Origin: an uncultured Eubacteriales bacterium
GTDB lineage: Bacteria; Bacillota; Clostridia; Oscillospirales; Oscillospiraceae
Length of the DNA: 32,091 nt
Assembly: GCA_900317855.1 (NCBI GenBank)
Contig: ONIG01000030.1
Coordinates: 1-32,091 of the forward strand
Reading direction: 5' to 3'
Positions 14,875-23,297 of the stretch are shown one piece after another (positions within the stretch are counted from its first letter, which is position 1; every line of letters starts with the position of its first letter). Both the position numbers and the translations under genes were made by a program. The notes beneath the pieces are model-generated. The model saw nothing but the letters and a program-made list of their open reading frames with translations, had not been told where the DNA came from and made no database searches.

Positions 14875-15974
14875 GCAAAGTACACGGCATCGTTTACGCA
14901 TATCACAGCTCCCCGCGGCTCGGGGACCTGACGCGCTACCGCACGAACGCATCGCTGCCGTTTTGCGGGCGCTACCGGCTGATCGACTTTGCGCTCTCGT
15001 CGCTCTCGAACGCGGGCGTGCACAGCGTCGGCATCATCATGCAGCGGGACTATCAGTCCCTGCTCGACCACCTCGGCAGCGGCAAGGCGTGGGACCTGTC
15101 GCGCCGCAGCGGCGGGCTGCACCTGCTGCCGCCGTTCGGCGTCAATACGCGCGGCGACTATACCGGCACGGCCGAGGCGCTCAATGCGGTCATCTCCTAC
15201 GTGCGCAGCATTCCGGAGTCCGAGATCGTGCTCATGCCGGCGGACATCGTCTGCAACCTCGACCTCGCTGCCGCCATCGCGCAGCATGACGCCTCCGGCT
15301 GCGGCATCACGGCCATCTGCCGCGGCGGCGCCGTCACCGGGGAGCACCACCGCTACCTCACGGACGCGCACGGCCGCGTCACGAAGCTCATCACGAGCGC
15401 GGCGGCCGGCACGGGCGTCGCCTCGATGGAGATCTACATCGTCAACAAGGACGTCCTGCTGGACATCCTCGATTTCTGCGCACAGGAAAACCGCTTCCAC
15501 TTCCACCGAGACGGGCTATTTCAATATCTCGGCCGCGGCGGCACGATGGATGTGTTCCTGCACACGGGCTACGCCGTGCGCGTGGACGCGGTCGCGGACT
15601 ATTTTGCCGCCAGCATGGATATGCTGGAACCGGCGGCGCGTGCATCGCTCTTCCCGGCCGACCGCCCGGTGCGCACGAAAGAGCGCGCGGACGTGAGCAC
15701 GTATTACGGCGAGCACGCGCACGTGGAAAACTGCCTCGTGGCCGACGGCTGCTTCATCGAGGGCACGGTCACGGACTGCATCCTGTTTCGCGGCGTGCGC
15801 GTCGCGCGCGGGGCGCACCTGAGCCGCTGCATCGTCATGCAGGACACCTGCATCGCGGCGGACGCCATTTTGCAGTACGTTATCGCGGACAAAAACGTCC
15901 GCATCGGCCCGGCCGTCACGCTCACCGGCTGCGAGGCCCTGCCGATCGTGATCCCCAAGGGCAGCGAGCTCTGA
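14871..15974 (+). CDS. glgD: Glucose-1-phosphate adenylyltransferase, GlgD regulatory subunit
   Basis: A 367-residue GlgC paralogue. The GGxGxRL nucleotide loop of GlgC is replaced by [12 protein letters not shown], and GDHVYKMDY by [10 protein letters not shown]. The subunit is therefore probably non-catalytic, as in Bacillota GlgC/GlgD heterotetramers, where GlgD tunes GlgC activity. Family features retained: [51 protein letters not shown], and the C-terminal beta-helix with [14 protein letters not shown] overlap with glgC. Confidence 0.94.
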   Translation: MSKVHGIVYAYHSSPRLGDLTRYRTNASLPFCGRYRLIDFALSSLSNAGVHSVGIIMQRDYQSLLDHLGSGKAWDLSRRSGGLHLLPPFGVNTRGDYTGTAEALNAVISYVRSIPESEIVLMPADIVCNLDLAAAIAQHDASGCGITAICRGGAVTGEHHRYLTDAHGRVTKLITSAAAGTGVASMEIYIVNKDVLLDILDFCAQENRFHFHRDGLFQYLGRGGTMDVFLHTGYAVRVDAVADYFAASMDMLEPAARASLFPADRPVRTKERADVSTYYGEHAHVENCLVADGCFIEGTVTDCILFRGVRVARGAHLSRCIVMQDTCIAADAILQYVIADKNVRIGPAVTLTGCEALPIVIPKGSEL

Positions 15975-16008
15975 CCCGGGCGAATCCAGTAAAGGAAGAT
16001 TCTGTTTT

Positions 16009-18420
16009 ATGCCAATGACCAATCAGATTTCCCGCGATGAGCTGCGCGGCGCCATTGCCGACAAGCTCAGCGCACACTTCGGCGTCACGGCCGAGACCGC
16101 GACCGACGAGCAGGTCTTTCAGGCCGCAGCCATCGTCATCCGCGAGATCCTCTCGCGCCTGCACACGTTCGACAGCCGCACCGCGCCCGAGCGCGAGGTG
16201 CACTACCTGTCGATGGAGTTTCTCATGGGGCGCTCCCTGATGAAGGACGCGTTCAACCTCGGCATCGGCGACGCGCTCACCGGCGCGCTCGAGGACCTCG
16301 GCCGCAGCGCTGCCGACATCTTTGAGACCGAGCCGGACGCCGGCCTCGGCAACGGCGGTCTCGGCCGCCTCGCCGCGTGCTATATGGACAGCCTCGCCAC
16401 CGAGGGCATCCCCGCCACGGGCTATTCGCTGTGCTATGAGCTGGGCATTTTCCGGCAGCGCATCGTCGGCGGCCGCCAGACCGAGGTCGCGGACAACTGG
16501 CGCACGGCCGCGGCGAGCTGGCTCGTGCCGCGCCATGAGGACACGGTCGAGGTGCGCTTCGGCGGCCGCGTCGAGCAGCACTGGGATGCCTACGGCCACT
16601 ACCACGGCGAGCTGCGCGGCTATGAGAGCGTGCTGGCCGTGCCGCGCGATATGCTCATCGCCCCGTATGGCAACGGGCGCGTCAACACCCTCCGCCTCTG
16701 GGAGGCGCACAGCCCGAACGACCTCGACATGTATCTCTTCGCCGCCGGCAGCTATGTCCAGAGTCTCGAGCAGCGCACAATGGCTGAGGTCATCACGAAG
16801 GTGCTCTACCCGGCGGACGACCACATCGAGGGCAAGACCCTGCGCATCCGCCAGCAGTATTTCTTCGTCTCCGCGACGGCGCAGAGCATCCTGCGCGCCC
16901 ACCGCGCGCGCTACGGCACGGTGCGCAACTTTGCCGAGCACCATGTCATCCAGATCAACGACACGCACCCGACGCTCATCATCCCCGAGCTCATGCGCCT
17001 GCTGCTCGATGACGACGGTCTCGGCTGGGACGAGGCATGGGCCATCGTCACCGCCTGCGTCAACTATACGAACCACACCGTCATGTCCGAGGCACTCGAG
17101 ACCTGGCCGCAGGGGCTCATCCAGAGCCAGCTGCCGCGCGTGTGGGAGATCATCTGCGAGATCAACCGCCGCTGGTGCGACGAGCTGCGCGCCCGCTTCG
17201 GCGACGATGCGCGCGTGGGGCGCAACCTCATCATTGCCGACGGCAGCGTGCACATGGCAAACCTCTGCCTTGCCGCGTGTAAGACCATCAACGGTGTCTC
17301 CGCCCTGCACGGGGAGATCCTGCGCCGCGACCTCTTCCGCGACGTCTGCGCGCTCGACCCCAGCCGCTTCACCTATGTCACCAACGGCATCGACCACCGC
17401 CGCTGGCTCGCCCAGTGCAACCCCGGCCTGCACAAGCTGGTGTGCGACGTGCTCGGCAGCGATCGCTATCTCCTGCACCCCGAGGAGCTTGCGGGTCTGG
17501 AGCGCGCGGCGAATGACCCCGCCGTGCTCGCACGCCTCGAGGAGATCAAGGCGCTCAACAAGCAGCGGCTGGCCGCGTGGGTGTTCCGCACCGACGGCTT
17601 CTCGCTCAACAGCGACGCGATCCTCGACGTGCAGGTCAAGCGCCTGCACGAGTATAAGCGCCAGCTTCTGTGCGCCATGCGCATCACGCAGCTGCAGCTC
17701 ATGCTGCACGACGACCCGGACCAGCCCTTCCAGCCGCGCACGTTCCTCTTTGCGGCCAAGGCCGCGCCCGGCTATGCCACGGCCAAGCGCATCATCCAGC
17801 TGCTGTGCTCGCTCGCGGCCGATGTGAATGCCGACCCCGTCTGCCGCGGCAGGCTGCAGGTGTACTTCCTGCCGAACTACCGCGTCTCGGCCGCCGAGAT
17901 GCTCATGCCCGCCGCGCAGGTGTCCGAGCAGATCTCGACCGCCGGCAAGGAGGCCAGCGGCACCGGCAACATGAAGCTCATGATGAACGGCGCCGTCACG
18001 ATCGGCACGCTCGACGGCGCAAACGTCGAGATGTTCGAGCAGCTCGGCGCGGACAACATGTTCCTCTTCGGCCTGCACGCCGACGAGGCCGAGGCCCTGC
18101 GCGCCGCGGGCTACGACCCGCAGGCGTATGTCCGCCGCAGCCCGTGGCTGGGCCGCGTGCTCGAGCGCATGAGCTGCGGCTACGCCGACGGCGAGAGCTA
18201 TGCCGACCTTGTCAGCAGCCTGCTCTACGGCGGCGACCCGTACCTGCTCCTCGCCGACTTTGACGACTATGCCGCCACGCACGAGCGGCTGTATGCCACG
18301 ATCGCCGACCCCGCCGAGCGCGCGCGCCTGTCGCTTGTCAACATTGCCCGCAGCGGCATTTTCGCCGCCGACCGCGCCGTGCGCGAATACGCCGAGCGCA
18401 TCTGGGAGGTGCACGCATGA
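16009..18420 (+). CDS. glgP: Glycogen/maltodextrin phosphorylase
   Basis: An 803-residue GT35 phosphorylase that releases glucose 1-phosphate from alpha-1,4-glucan ends. Motifs: YLSMEFLMGRSL, GLGNGGLGRLAACYMDSLAT, YELGIFRQ, INDTHPTLIIPELMRLL, ACVNYTNHTVMSEALETW, VTNGIDHRRWL, VKRLHEYKRQLL and EASGTGNMKLMMNGAVTIGT. The last includes the lysine that should hold pyridoxal phosphate (about Lys656). Length is normal for bacterial GlgP. The start MPMTNQISRDEL follows AAAGGAAG by ten bases, 34 bases after glgD. It overlaps the next gene by four bases. Clustering with GlgC/GlgD puts synthesis and breakdown under one transcript. Confidence 0.96.
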   Translation: MPMTNQISRDELRGAIADKLSAHFGVTAETATDEQVFQAAAIVIREILSRLHTFDSRTAPEREVHYLSMEFLMGRSLMKDAFNLGIGDALTGALEDLGRSAADIFETEPDAGLGNGGLGRLAACYMDSLATEGIPATGYSLCYELGIFRQRIVGGRQTEVADNWRTAAASWLVPRHEDTVEVRFGGRVEQHWDAYGHYHGELRGYESVLAVPRDMLIAPYGNGRVNTLRLWEAHSPNDLDMYLFAAGSYVQSLEQRTMAEVITKVLYPADDHIEGKTLRIRQQYFFVSATAQSILRAHRARYGTVRNFAEHHVIQINDTHPTLIIPELMRLLLDDDGLGWDEAWAIVTACVNYTNHTVMSEALETWPQGLIQSQLPRVWEIICEINRRWCDELRARFGDDARVGRNLIIADGSVHMANLCLAACKTINGVSALHGEILRRDLFRDVCALDPSRFTYVTNGIDHRRWLAQCNPGLHKLVCDVLGSDRYLLHPEELAGLERAANDPAVLARLEEIKALNKQRLAAWVFRTDGFSLNSDAILDVQVKRLHEYKRQLLCAMRITQLQLMLHDDPDQPFQPRTFLFAAKAAPGYATAKRIIQLLCSLAADVNADPVCRGRLQVYFLPNYRVSAAEMLMPAAQVSEQISTAGKEASGTGNMKLMMNGAVTIGTLDGANVEMFEQLGADNMFLFGLHADEAEALRAAGYDPQAYVRRSPWLGRVLERMSCGYADGESYADLVSSLLYGGDPYLLLADFDDYAATHERLYATIADPAERARLSLVNIARSGIFAADRAVREYAERIWEVHA

Positions 18421-19301
18421 GTGCTTATGTCTGCGTCGTCGGCGCCGTGAATCTCGACATTTGCGGCCGCCCGGAAAAGAAGCTCATCTTCCGCGACTCC
18501 AACCCCGGCGCCGTCACGCTCACGCCCGGCGGCGTCGGGCGCAACATCGCGCACGACCTGCGCCTGCTCGGCGTGGAGGTCAGGTTCCTCACCGCCTTCG
18601 GCGGCGATTCGCACGCCCAGCTCCTGCGCAATGACTGCGTGGAGCTCGGCATGGACCTCAGCTGCGCGCTCGACGTGCCCGGCGGGCGCACATCGACGTA
18701 CCTGTACATCACGGACGAGCGCGGCGAGATGCAGCTCGGCCTGTGCGATACGGACATCTCCGCCGCCATCACGCCCGACTATCTGCAGCGCCACCTTGAC
18801 GTGCTCGACGGCGCGGCCGCCGTCGTGCTCGACGGCAACCTGACGGCCGAGACCATCACCTGGCTCGGCGCGCACTGCAGCGTCCCGCTCTTTGCCGACC
18901 CCGTCTCCGTCACAAAGGCGGAGCGGATGCGCGCGGCACTCGGCGCGCTGCACACGTTCAAGCCCAACCTCACCGAGGGGCAGAACCTCACGGGCGAGTC
19001 CACGCCCGAGGGCATCGTCGCGGCGCTGCTGGCACAGGGCGTGCAGCGCGTGTTTCTCAGCATGGGGGCCGACGGCATCCTCGCCGGAACGCGCGGCGAG
19101 CTGGTGCACCTGCCGTGCCTGCCCACCTGTATGGTCAACACGACCGGTGGGGGCGACGCGGTCATGGCGGCGCTCGTCTGGGCGTATCTGCAGGGGCTCG
19201 GCCTGCGCGAGAGCGCGGCGGCCGCCCTGCGCGCCGGCAAGGCCACGGTCGAATACCCCGGCACGAACAATCCCGACCTAGGCGTGCTCGTCCACGGCTG
19301 A
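18417..19301 (+). CDS. PfkB-family carbohydrate/nucleoside kinase, PsuK-like
   Basis: A 294-residue ribokinase-fold kinase. VVGAVNLDICG is the N-terminal strand. TPGGVGRNIAHDLRLLG is the first PfkB signature and closely resembles pseudouridine kinase PsuK. FLTAFGGDSHAQ, KPNLTEGQNLTG and MVNTTGGGDAVMAALVW follow, the last with the expected catalytic Asp at about 247. PsuK-type kinases phosphorylate pseudouridine, but no psuG glycosidase lies in the window, so ribose or another sugar is possible. ATGA overlap with glgP and the following terminator make it the last gene of the glycogen cluster. Confidence 0.82.
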   Translation: MSAYVCVVGAVNLDICGRPEKKLIFRDSNPGAVTLTPGGVGRNIAHDLRLLGVEVRFLTAFGGDSHAQLLRNDCVELGMDLSCALDVPGGRTSTYLYITDERGEMQLGLCDTDISAAITPDYLQRHLDVLDGAAAVVLDGNLTAETITWLGAHCSVPLFADPVSVTKAERMRAALGALHTFKPNLTEGQNLTGESTPEGIVAALLAQGVQRVFLSMGADGILAGTRGELVHLPCLPTCMVNTTGGGDAVMAALVWAYLQGLGLRESAAAALRAGKATVEYPGTNNPDLGVLVHG

Positions 19302-19320
19302 GACGGGTCAAAAACGGCGA

Positions 19321-19359
19321 AAACAGCAGACTTCCGGTTTTGGAAGCCTGCTGTTTTTT
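19321..19359. terminator. Terminator shared by the glycogen cluster and feoB
   Basis: A stem of about 14 bp (AAACAGCAG-A-CTTCC with GGAAG-C-CTGCTGTTT, one mismatch) with a GGTTTT loop and a strong T-run on the plus strand. Its far edge touches the feoB stop, and A-residues on the other side allow weaker termination on the minus strand. Confidence 0.85.
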
Positions 19360-21323
19360 CATAGCAGGACAGCAATGTGGTAGACAACTGCCGCTGCACA
19401 CCATGCGGCCGCGCATGAGCCAATGGCTGCGGCCAGCGTGCCGAGCCGGCTGCCGAGCTCCTGCCGCATGGCTGCCTGCGCTGCCACGCACGGCGCGTAC
19501 AGCGCCGTGAACACGAGAAAGCTCGCGGCAGCGGCGGGGGAGAACACGCCCGGCAGCGCCGCCGTCAGGTCACCGCCGAGCAGCACGCCGAGCGTGGACA
19601 GCACCGTCTCCTTGGCCAGCAGCCCGGTCACGAGCGCGGTCGCGGCGCGCCAGTCGCCGAAGCCCAGCGGCGCGAACACCGGCGCGAGCGCCTGTCCCAC
19701 CACGGCCAGCAGGCTCTCCCCGGCGCTGGCCGCCACGCGCCACGCGGGCGTGAACGTCCGCAGCACCCACACGCCCACGCTCGCCGCGAGAATGACCGTG
19801 AACGCCCGCGTGAGAAATTCGCGTGTCCGCACCCACATCCGCCGCAGCACGCTGCGCGCGTCCGGCCAGCGGTAGTCCGGCAGCTCCAGCACAAAGGACG
19901 CCGCCTCCCCGCGCAGCACCGTCCGGCCGAGCAGCCTGGCCGCCCCGGCGGCCGCCAAGATGCCGAACGCGTACAGCGCCAGAAACACTAGAGCGCTCCG
20001 CCCCGGGAAGAACGCGGCGGCAAAGGCGGCATACACCGGCGCCTTCGCGCTGCAGCTCATGCACGGCGTGAGCACGATCGTCAGCGCCCGGTCGCGCCGC
20101 GTGGGCAGCGTGCGCGCGGCCAGCACCCCCGGCACGCTGCACCCGAAGCCCAGCAGCAGCGGCACGGCGCTCTGCCCGCTCAGCCCCAGCCGCCGCAGCG
20201 GCCGGTCCATCACGAAGGCCACGCGCGCGAGATAGCCCGTGTCCTCGAGCAGGGAGAGGAAGAAAAACAGCGCCAGAATCACCGGCAGAAAAGCCGCCAC
20301 GCTCCCCACGCCCGCAAACACGCCCTCGCGCACCAGACCGTGCAGCAGCGGCCCCGCGTCCAGCGCCGTGAGCGCGCCGTCGGCCGCGTCCGCGAGCCAG
20401 GCGATGCCGCGCGCGAGCAGGTGGCTCAGACATGGGCCGATGATATGAAACGTCAGGTAAAACACGCCGCCGAGCAGCCCCGCCATCGCAGGGTAGGCCG
20501 TGTACCGCCCCGTGAGCACGCGGTCGATGCGCGCGCTGCGGCGGCTGCCCGGCAGCGTCCGCGGCAGGGTGAAAAACCGCGCCAGCCTGTCCACCTGCGC
20601 AAAGCGCGCCGTGGGCAGCGCCTCGTCGCGGGGCATGCCGCTCTCGCGCACCATGCGCGCCGCCGCCTGTTCGGCCGCTGCCGGTGCGCACAGGGTGCTG
20701 CCGTCGTCGAGCCACTGCGTCGCCGCGAACACCGGCGGCAGCCCCGCCGTGTGTGCCGCCGGGGCGAGCAGCCGCGCCAGTGTCCGCACGCAGGTCTGCA
20801 CCGGCCCCGGCGCCAGCGCGCGCCACGGGTCGGGCGGTGGGCCGTGCGCCGCCTGTGCGGCCGCGTCCAGCAGCGCGTCGAGCCCCTCGCCCAGCGCCGC
20901 GCTCACCGGTACGACCGGGATGCCAAGCGCCCGCGCCAGTCCTGCCGTGTCCACCGATCCGCCGCCTGCGCGCAGCGCGTCCATCACGTTCAGCGCCAGC
21001 ACGACCGGCACGCCCAGCTCCAGCAGCTGCAGCGTCAGGTACAGGCTGCGCGCCGGGCACGTCGCGTCTGCGATGCTGATGACCGCGTCCGCCGCGCCGC
21101 CGAGCAGATAGCCGCGCGTGACGCGCTCCTCGTCCGAGTACGGCCGCAGGGCGTACACGCCCGGCAGGTCCACGAGCGTGATCTCCGGCCGCGCGCGGCA
21201 CACGCTCTCGCTGCGCGTGACGGTCACGCCCGGGAAGTTGCCCGTGCGCGCGTTTGCCCCCGTGAGGGCGTTGAAAAGCGTCGTTTTGCCGCAGTTTGGG
21301 TTGCCTGCGAGCGCGAGGATCAT
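19359..21323 (-). CDS. feoB: Ferrous iron transport protein B
   Basis: A 654-residue Fe(II) transporter. The N-terminal G domain has GNPNCGKTTLFNAL (G1, residues 7-14 core), NFPGVTVTR (G2), VDLPGVYAL (G3) and LNVMD (G4). Gate-type membrane segments follow from about 280 to 654, including GLSGQSAVPLLLGFGCSVPGVLAARTL (read in parts) and LTPCMSCSAKAPVYA, with the conserved Cys motifs. I chose ATG 21323, with GGAGG seven bases upstream. The open frame further up covers hairpin-rich non-coding DNA. No FeoA is adjacent, and the C-terminus has no fused FeoA or FeoC. Confidence 0.95.
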   Translation of the reverse strand: MILALAGNPNCGKTTLFNALTGANARTGNFPGVTVTRSESVCRARPEITLVDLPGVYALRPYSDEERVTRGYLLGGAADAVISIADATCPARSLYLTLQLLELGVPVVLALNVMDALRAGGGSVDTAGLARALGIPVVPVSAALGEGLDALLDAAAQAAHGPPPDPWRALAPGPVQTCVRTLARLLAPAAHTAGLPPVFAATQWLDDGSTLCAPAAAEQAAARMVRESGMPRDEALPTARFAQVDRLARFFTLPRTLPGSRRSARIDRVLTGRYTAYPAMAGLLGGVFYLTFHIIGPCLSHLLARGIAWLADAADGALTALDAGPLLHGLVREGVFAGVGSVAAFLPVILALFFFLSLLEDTGYLARVAFVMDRPLRRLGLSGQSAVPLLLGFGCSVPGVLAARTLPTRRDRALTIVLTPCMSCSAKAPVYAAFAAAFFPGRSALVFLALYAFGILAAAGAARLLGRTVLRGEAASFVLELPDYRWPDARSVLRRMWVRTREFLTRAFTVILAASVGVWVLRTFTPAWRVAASAGESLLAVVGQALAPVFAPLGFGDWRAATALVTGLLAKETVLSTLGVLLGGDLTAALPGVFSPAAAASFLVFTALYAPCVAAQAAMRQELGSRLGTLAAAIGSCAAAWCAAAVVYHIAVLL

Positions 21324-21424
21324 GGCCGTGCCTCCTTTTTTCGGATAGCACAGCCTATGCGCAGACAAAAAGCGGTAGACTTGTACATGTGCGGGATGGT
21401 AAAATAAAGCTGCGGCAAATGAAA

Positions 21425-21446
21425 ATGCCGCCCGAAAGAGCGGCAT
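21425..21446 (-). terminator. Second terminator-like hairpin before feoB
   Basis: ATGCCGC (21425-21431) and GCGGCAT (21440-21446) form a 7-bp stem. Read on the minus strand it is followed by TTTTCATTT. It lies about 130 bases downstream of the first terminator, so a short transcript could lie between them, or it could attenuate feoB. Confidence 0.5.
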
Positions 21447-21537
21447 GCGTCTTGCTGAAAGAATACGATTCCGGGCAGGATGACAGAGCAGCGGGGGCGC
21501 TCGAGGGGGCGAAGGGCCCGCCTCGAATGCAATCTGA

Positions 21538-21577
21538 TTGCTGCCTGTGCGCGGATCTATCCGGGCACAGGCAGCAA
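21538..21577. repeat. 13-bp perfect inverted repeat, long hairpin
   Basis: TTGCTGCCTGTGC (21538-21550) pairs perfectly with GCACAGGCAGCAA (21565-21577). The apical part adds four more pairs after one mismatch. No T-run follows on either strand, so it is not a simple terminator. It abuts the terminator at 21579. Confidence 0.7.
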
Positions 21578-21578
21578 A

Positions 21579-21600
21579 ACGCCGCCCTTTCGGGCGGCGT
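21579..21600 (-). terminator. Terminator of the 104-residue unknown gene
   Basis: ACGCCGCCC and GGGCGGCGT form a 9-bp GC stem with a short loop. On the minus strand it is followed by TTTTG, 16 bases past the stop of the gene. Confidence 0.75.
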
Positions 21601-21615
21601 GATTCAGTTTTCGCT

Positions 21616-21930
21616 TTAACGGAACGTGGCGGCGCAGTCGCAGATGTGCACGTCGATGCCCTTGCCGGAGGCGTACTCATTGAGCTTGCGCATGAGCTTC
21701 TCGCGGTTGGCGTTGACGATCTTTGTGGCCAGGCGCTGCTTCTGATCCTGCGACATGGTGCGCAGGATGCCCTTGACGATGCGCGACGAGGCCTCGGGCG
21801 TGTTGCAGGCGAGCTTGAGCACGGGGTTGATATTGCCGCTCTGGCTCAGCGCCTCGAGCACGAGCGGGAGCTGGGAATCCAGCTTGTCGGTATAATCCAG
21901 ACTTTCAATCCGGAACGTCACTTCGATCAT
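21616..21930 (-). CDS. Small protein of unknown function (104 residues)
   Basis: It starts MIEVTFRIESLDYTDKL at ATG 21930 with AAAGGAG nine bases upstream. The longer frame overlaps the promoter (TATAAT at 21978-21973). It has its own promoter and terminator, so it is very likely a real gene. The sequence has no transmembrane segment or signal peptide. The middle (about 45-90) is helical and basic (SSRIVKGILRTMSQDQKQRLATKIVNANREK, given here only as a pattern). Two cysteines lie near the end (HICDCAATF). I do not recognise the family. Confidence 0.75.
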   Translation of the reverse strand: MIEVTFRIESLDYTDKLDSQLPLVLEALSQSGNINPVLKLACNTPEASSRIVKGILRTMSQDQKQRLATKIVNANREKLMRKLNEYASGKGIDVHICDCAATFR

Positions 21931-21972
21931 GATGAAAAACTCCTTTGCTGATACATAACGTGAATGGCCAGC

Positions 21973-22001
21973 ATTATAGCAGAAACTTTTTGCGATTTCC
22001 A
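21973..22001 (-). promoter_or_regulatory. Promoter of the 104-residue unknown gene
   Basis: Minus strand: TGGAAA (22001-21996), a 17-base spacer and a perfect TATAAT (21978-21973), about 45 bases before the start. Confidence 0.55.
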
Positions 22002-22059
22002 CCGTTCACGGCAGAAAAAAGCTGACAACATTTCTACAATCTACGTGGGAGGAGACCTT

Positions 22060-23244
22060 ATGTCCGATAACGATCACATTGACGCGCAATGGCTGGGCGC
22101 AGCACAGTCTCCGCCGCCTCCGCCGCGCCGGCGCGGCCACGGCTGTGGCCTGAGTCTGCTGGTGCTTATCCTTGTTCTGGCGTGCGTGCTGTTTTATCCG
22201 CGCGTGCAGGCACTGCTCACGCCGGTGCCCACCGTGCAGATCCAGATGGAGTCGTCCGTCCTGCCGGACACGGCGCCGAACTGCGCGGCCAATCCGCGCG
22301 TGGCCGCCGCGCTGCACGCGGCGATGCGCGACCAGACGGACGCCACGGTCTATGACTGCGACGCCGAAACGCTCGAGGCCTGCTTGGCCGAGCTGCTCGA
22401 CGACCCGGAGCTCTGGGTGCGCTCTTACCGGTACACGGTCCACAGCGGGCTGAACGCGCACATCACCGTCACGTTCGACTGGGTCTATCCCGACGACGGC
22501 CCGGCGCGCCGCGAGGAGCTCGCCCGGACGGCGGATGGCCTGCTCGCCGCCGCCCCGGCGGGGGACTATCCCCGCGCGCTGTATCTCTACGACTGGCTGC
22601 TGACGCACGTGCGCTACGTCTCGCGCGAGACGTATGACCAGACGGCCTATTCCGCCGTCTGCGAGGGGGAGGCCGTCTGCGGCGGCATCGCCGATGCCTA
22701 CGTCTACCTGCTCGAGCGCGGCGGCATTCCGGCGCGCGTCGTCACGGGTACGTCCCAGTCCGCCGACGGCACGGCCGACGGCCACGCCTGGGTCGCGGCG
22801 GAGCTCGACGGCGCGGTTTATTACTTTGACCCCACCTGGGACCTGCAGGACGACGAGCGCGAGGCGGCGCTGCCGGGCTATCTCAGCCACACGTGGTTCG
22901 CCCTCACGGCCGAGCGCATGGCCGTGCGCCACACGGCCGAGGATCCCGCCCTCTGGCCGGACAGCCGCGCCAACGCTGATAATTACTACGTCCGCAACGG
23001 CTACACGGCGGCGGAGGCCTCCGTCGCCGCGGCGGCAGCCGCCGTGCGCAGCCAGTGGGACGACGGGCGCGCCGTGCTGGAGTTTCGCTGCGAGACGCCG
23101 GAGGTCTACGCCGGCATGCGCGCCCTGCTCTTCGACCGCGACCGGCTCTGGGACGTCTACCGCGCGCTCGGCAGCTATGCGTCCTCGTCGGGCTATCAGT
23201 GCGTGGATGACCAGCAGATCATCCGCCTGATTCCAACGCGATAG
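22060..23244 (+). CDS. Membrane-anchored transglutaminase-like (papain-fold) protein
   Basis: A 394-residue protein starting MSDNDHIDAQW at ATG 22060, with GGGAGGAG upstream. A proline-rich and basic stretch (SPPPPPRRR, about 17-25) leads into one transmembrane helix (about 30-47), which places the rest outside the cell. The transglutaminase-core catalytic triad is visible: Cys207 (EAVCGGIADAY), His242 (DGHAWVAAEL) and Asp257 (YYFDPTWD). Such domains act as cysteine peptidases or crosslinking enzymes, often at the cell wall. The C-terminal 100 residues are not assigned. It stands alone. I saw no convincing promoter, although TACAAT occurs at 22035. Confidence 0.85.
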   Translation: MSDNDHIDAQWLGAAQSPPPPPRRRGHGCGLSLLVLILVLACVLFYPRVQALLTPVPTVQIQMESSVLPDTAPNCAANPRVAAALHAAMRDQTDATVYDCDAETLEACLAELLDDPELWVRSYRYTVHSGLNAHITVTFDWVYPDDGPARREELARTADGLLAAAPAGDYPRALYLYDWLLTHVRYVSRETYDQTAYSAVCEGEAVCGGIADAYVYLLERGGIPARVVTGTSQSADGTADGHAWVAAELDGAVYYFDPTWDLQDDEREAALPGYLSHTWFALTAERMAVRHTAEDPALWPDSRANADNYYVRNGYTAAEASVAAAAAAVRSQWDDGRAVLEFRCETPEVYAGMRALLFDRDRLWDVYRALGSYASSSGYQCVDDQQIIRLIPTR

Positions 23245-23247
23245 GGT

Positions 23248-23284
23248 AAAAAAACAGCGCCGCAGCCAAACGGGCTGCGGCGCT
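23248..23284 (-). terminator. Terminator of prfB
   Basis: A perfect 12-bp stem (23256-23267 with 23273-23284) is followed on the minus strand by a run of seven T residues. It may also stop the plus-strand transglutaminase-like gene, though the T-run on that side is short. Confidence 0.85.
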
Positions 23285-23297
23285 TTGCGCTGCATTG

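Larger units (their letters stand above)
21324..21615. other. Hairpin-rich intergenic region upstream of feoB
   Basis: This 292-base gap between two minus-strand genes holds three clear inverted repeats: 21425-21446, 21538-21577 and 21579-21600. There is also a weaker one near 21502-21525 (CGAGG with CCTCG). I see no convincing promoter and no recognised gene. Short open frames (for example on the minus strand at 21320-21532) follow the repeats and are not supported. Confidence 0.6.

Noticed and set aside
15922..18414. 830-codon minus-strand ORF opposite glgP
   Set aside because: Shadow of glgP, which is complete and has all phosphorylase motifs; the minus frame has no family motifs or start signals.
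21320..21532. 70-codon minus-strand ORF upstream of feoB
   Set aside because: It runs through a terminator-like hairpin, overlaps the feoB start and has no ribosome binding site or family resemblance.
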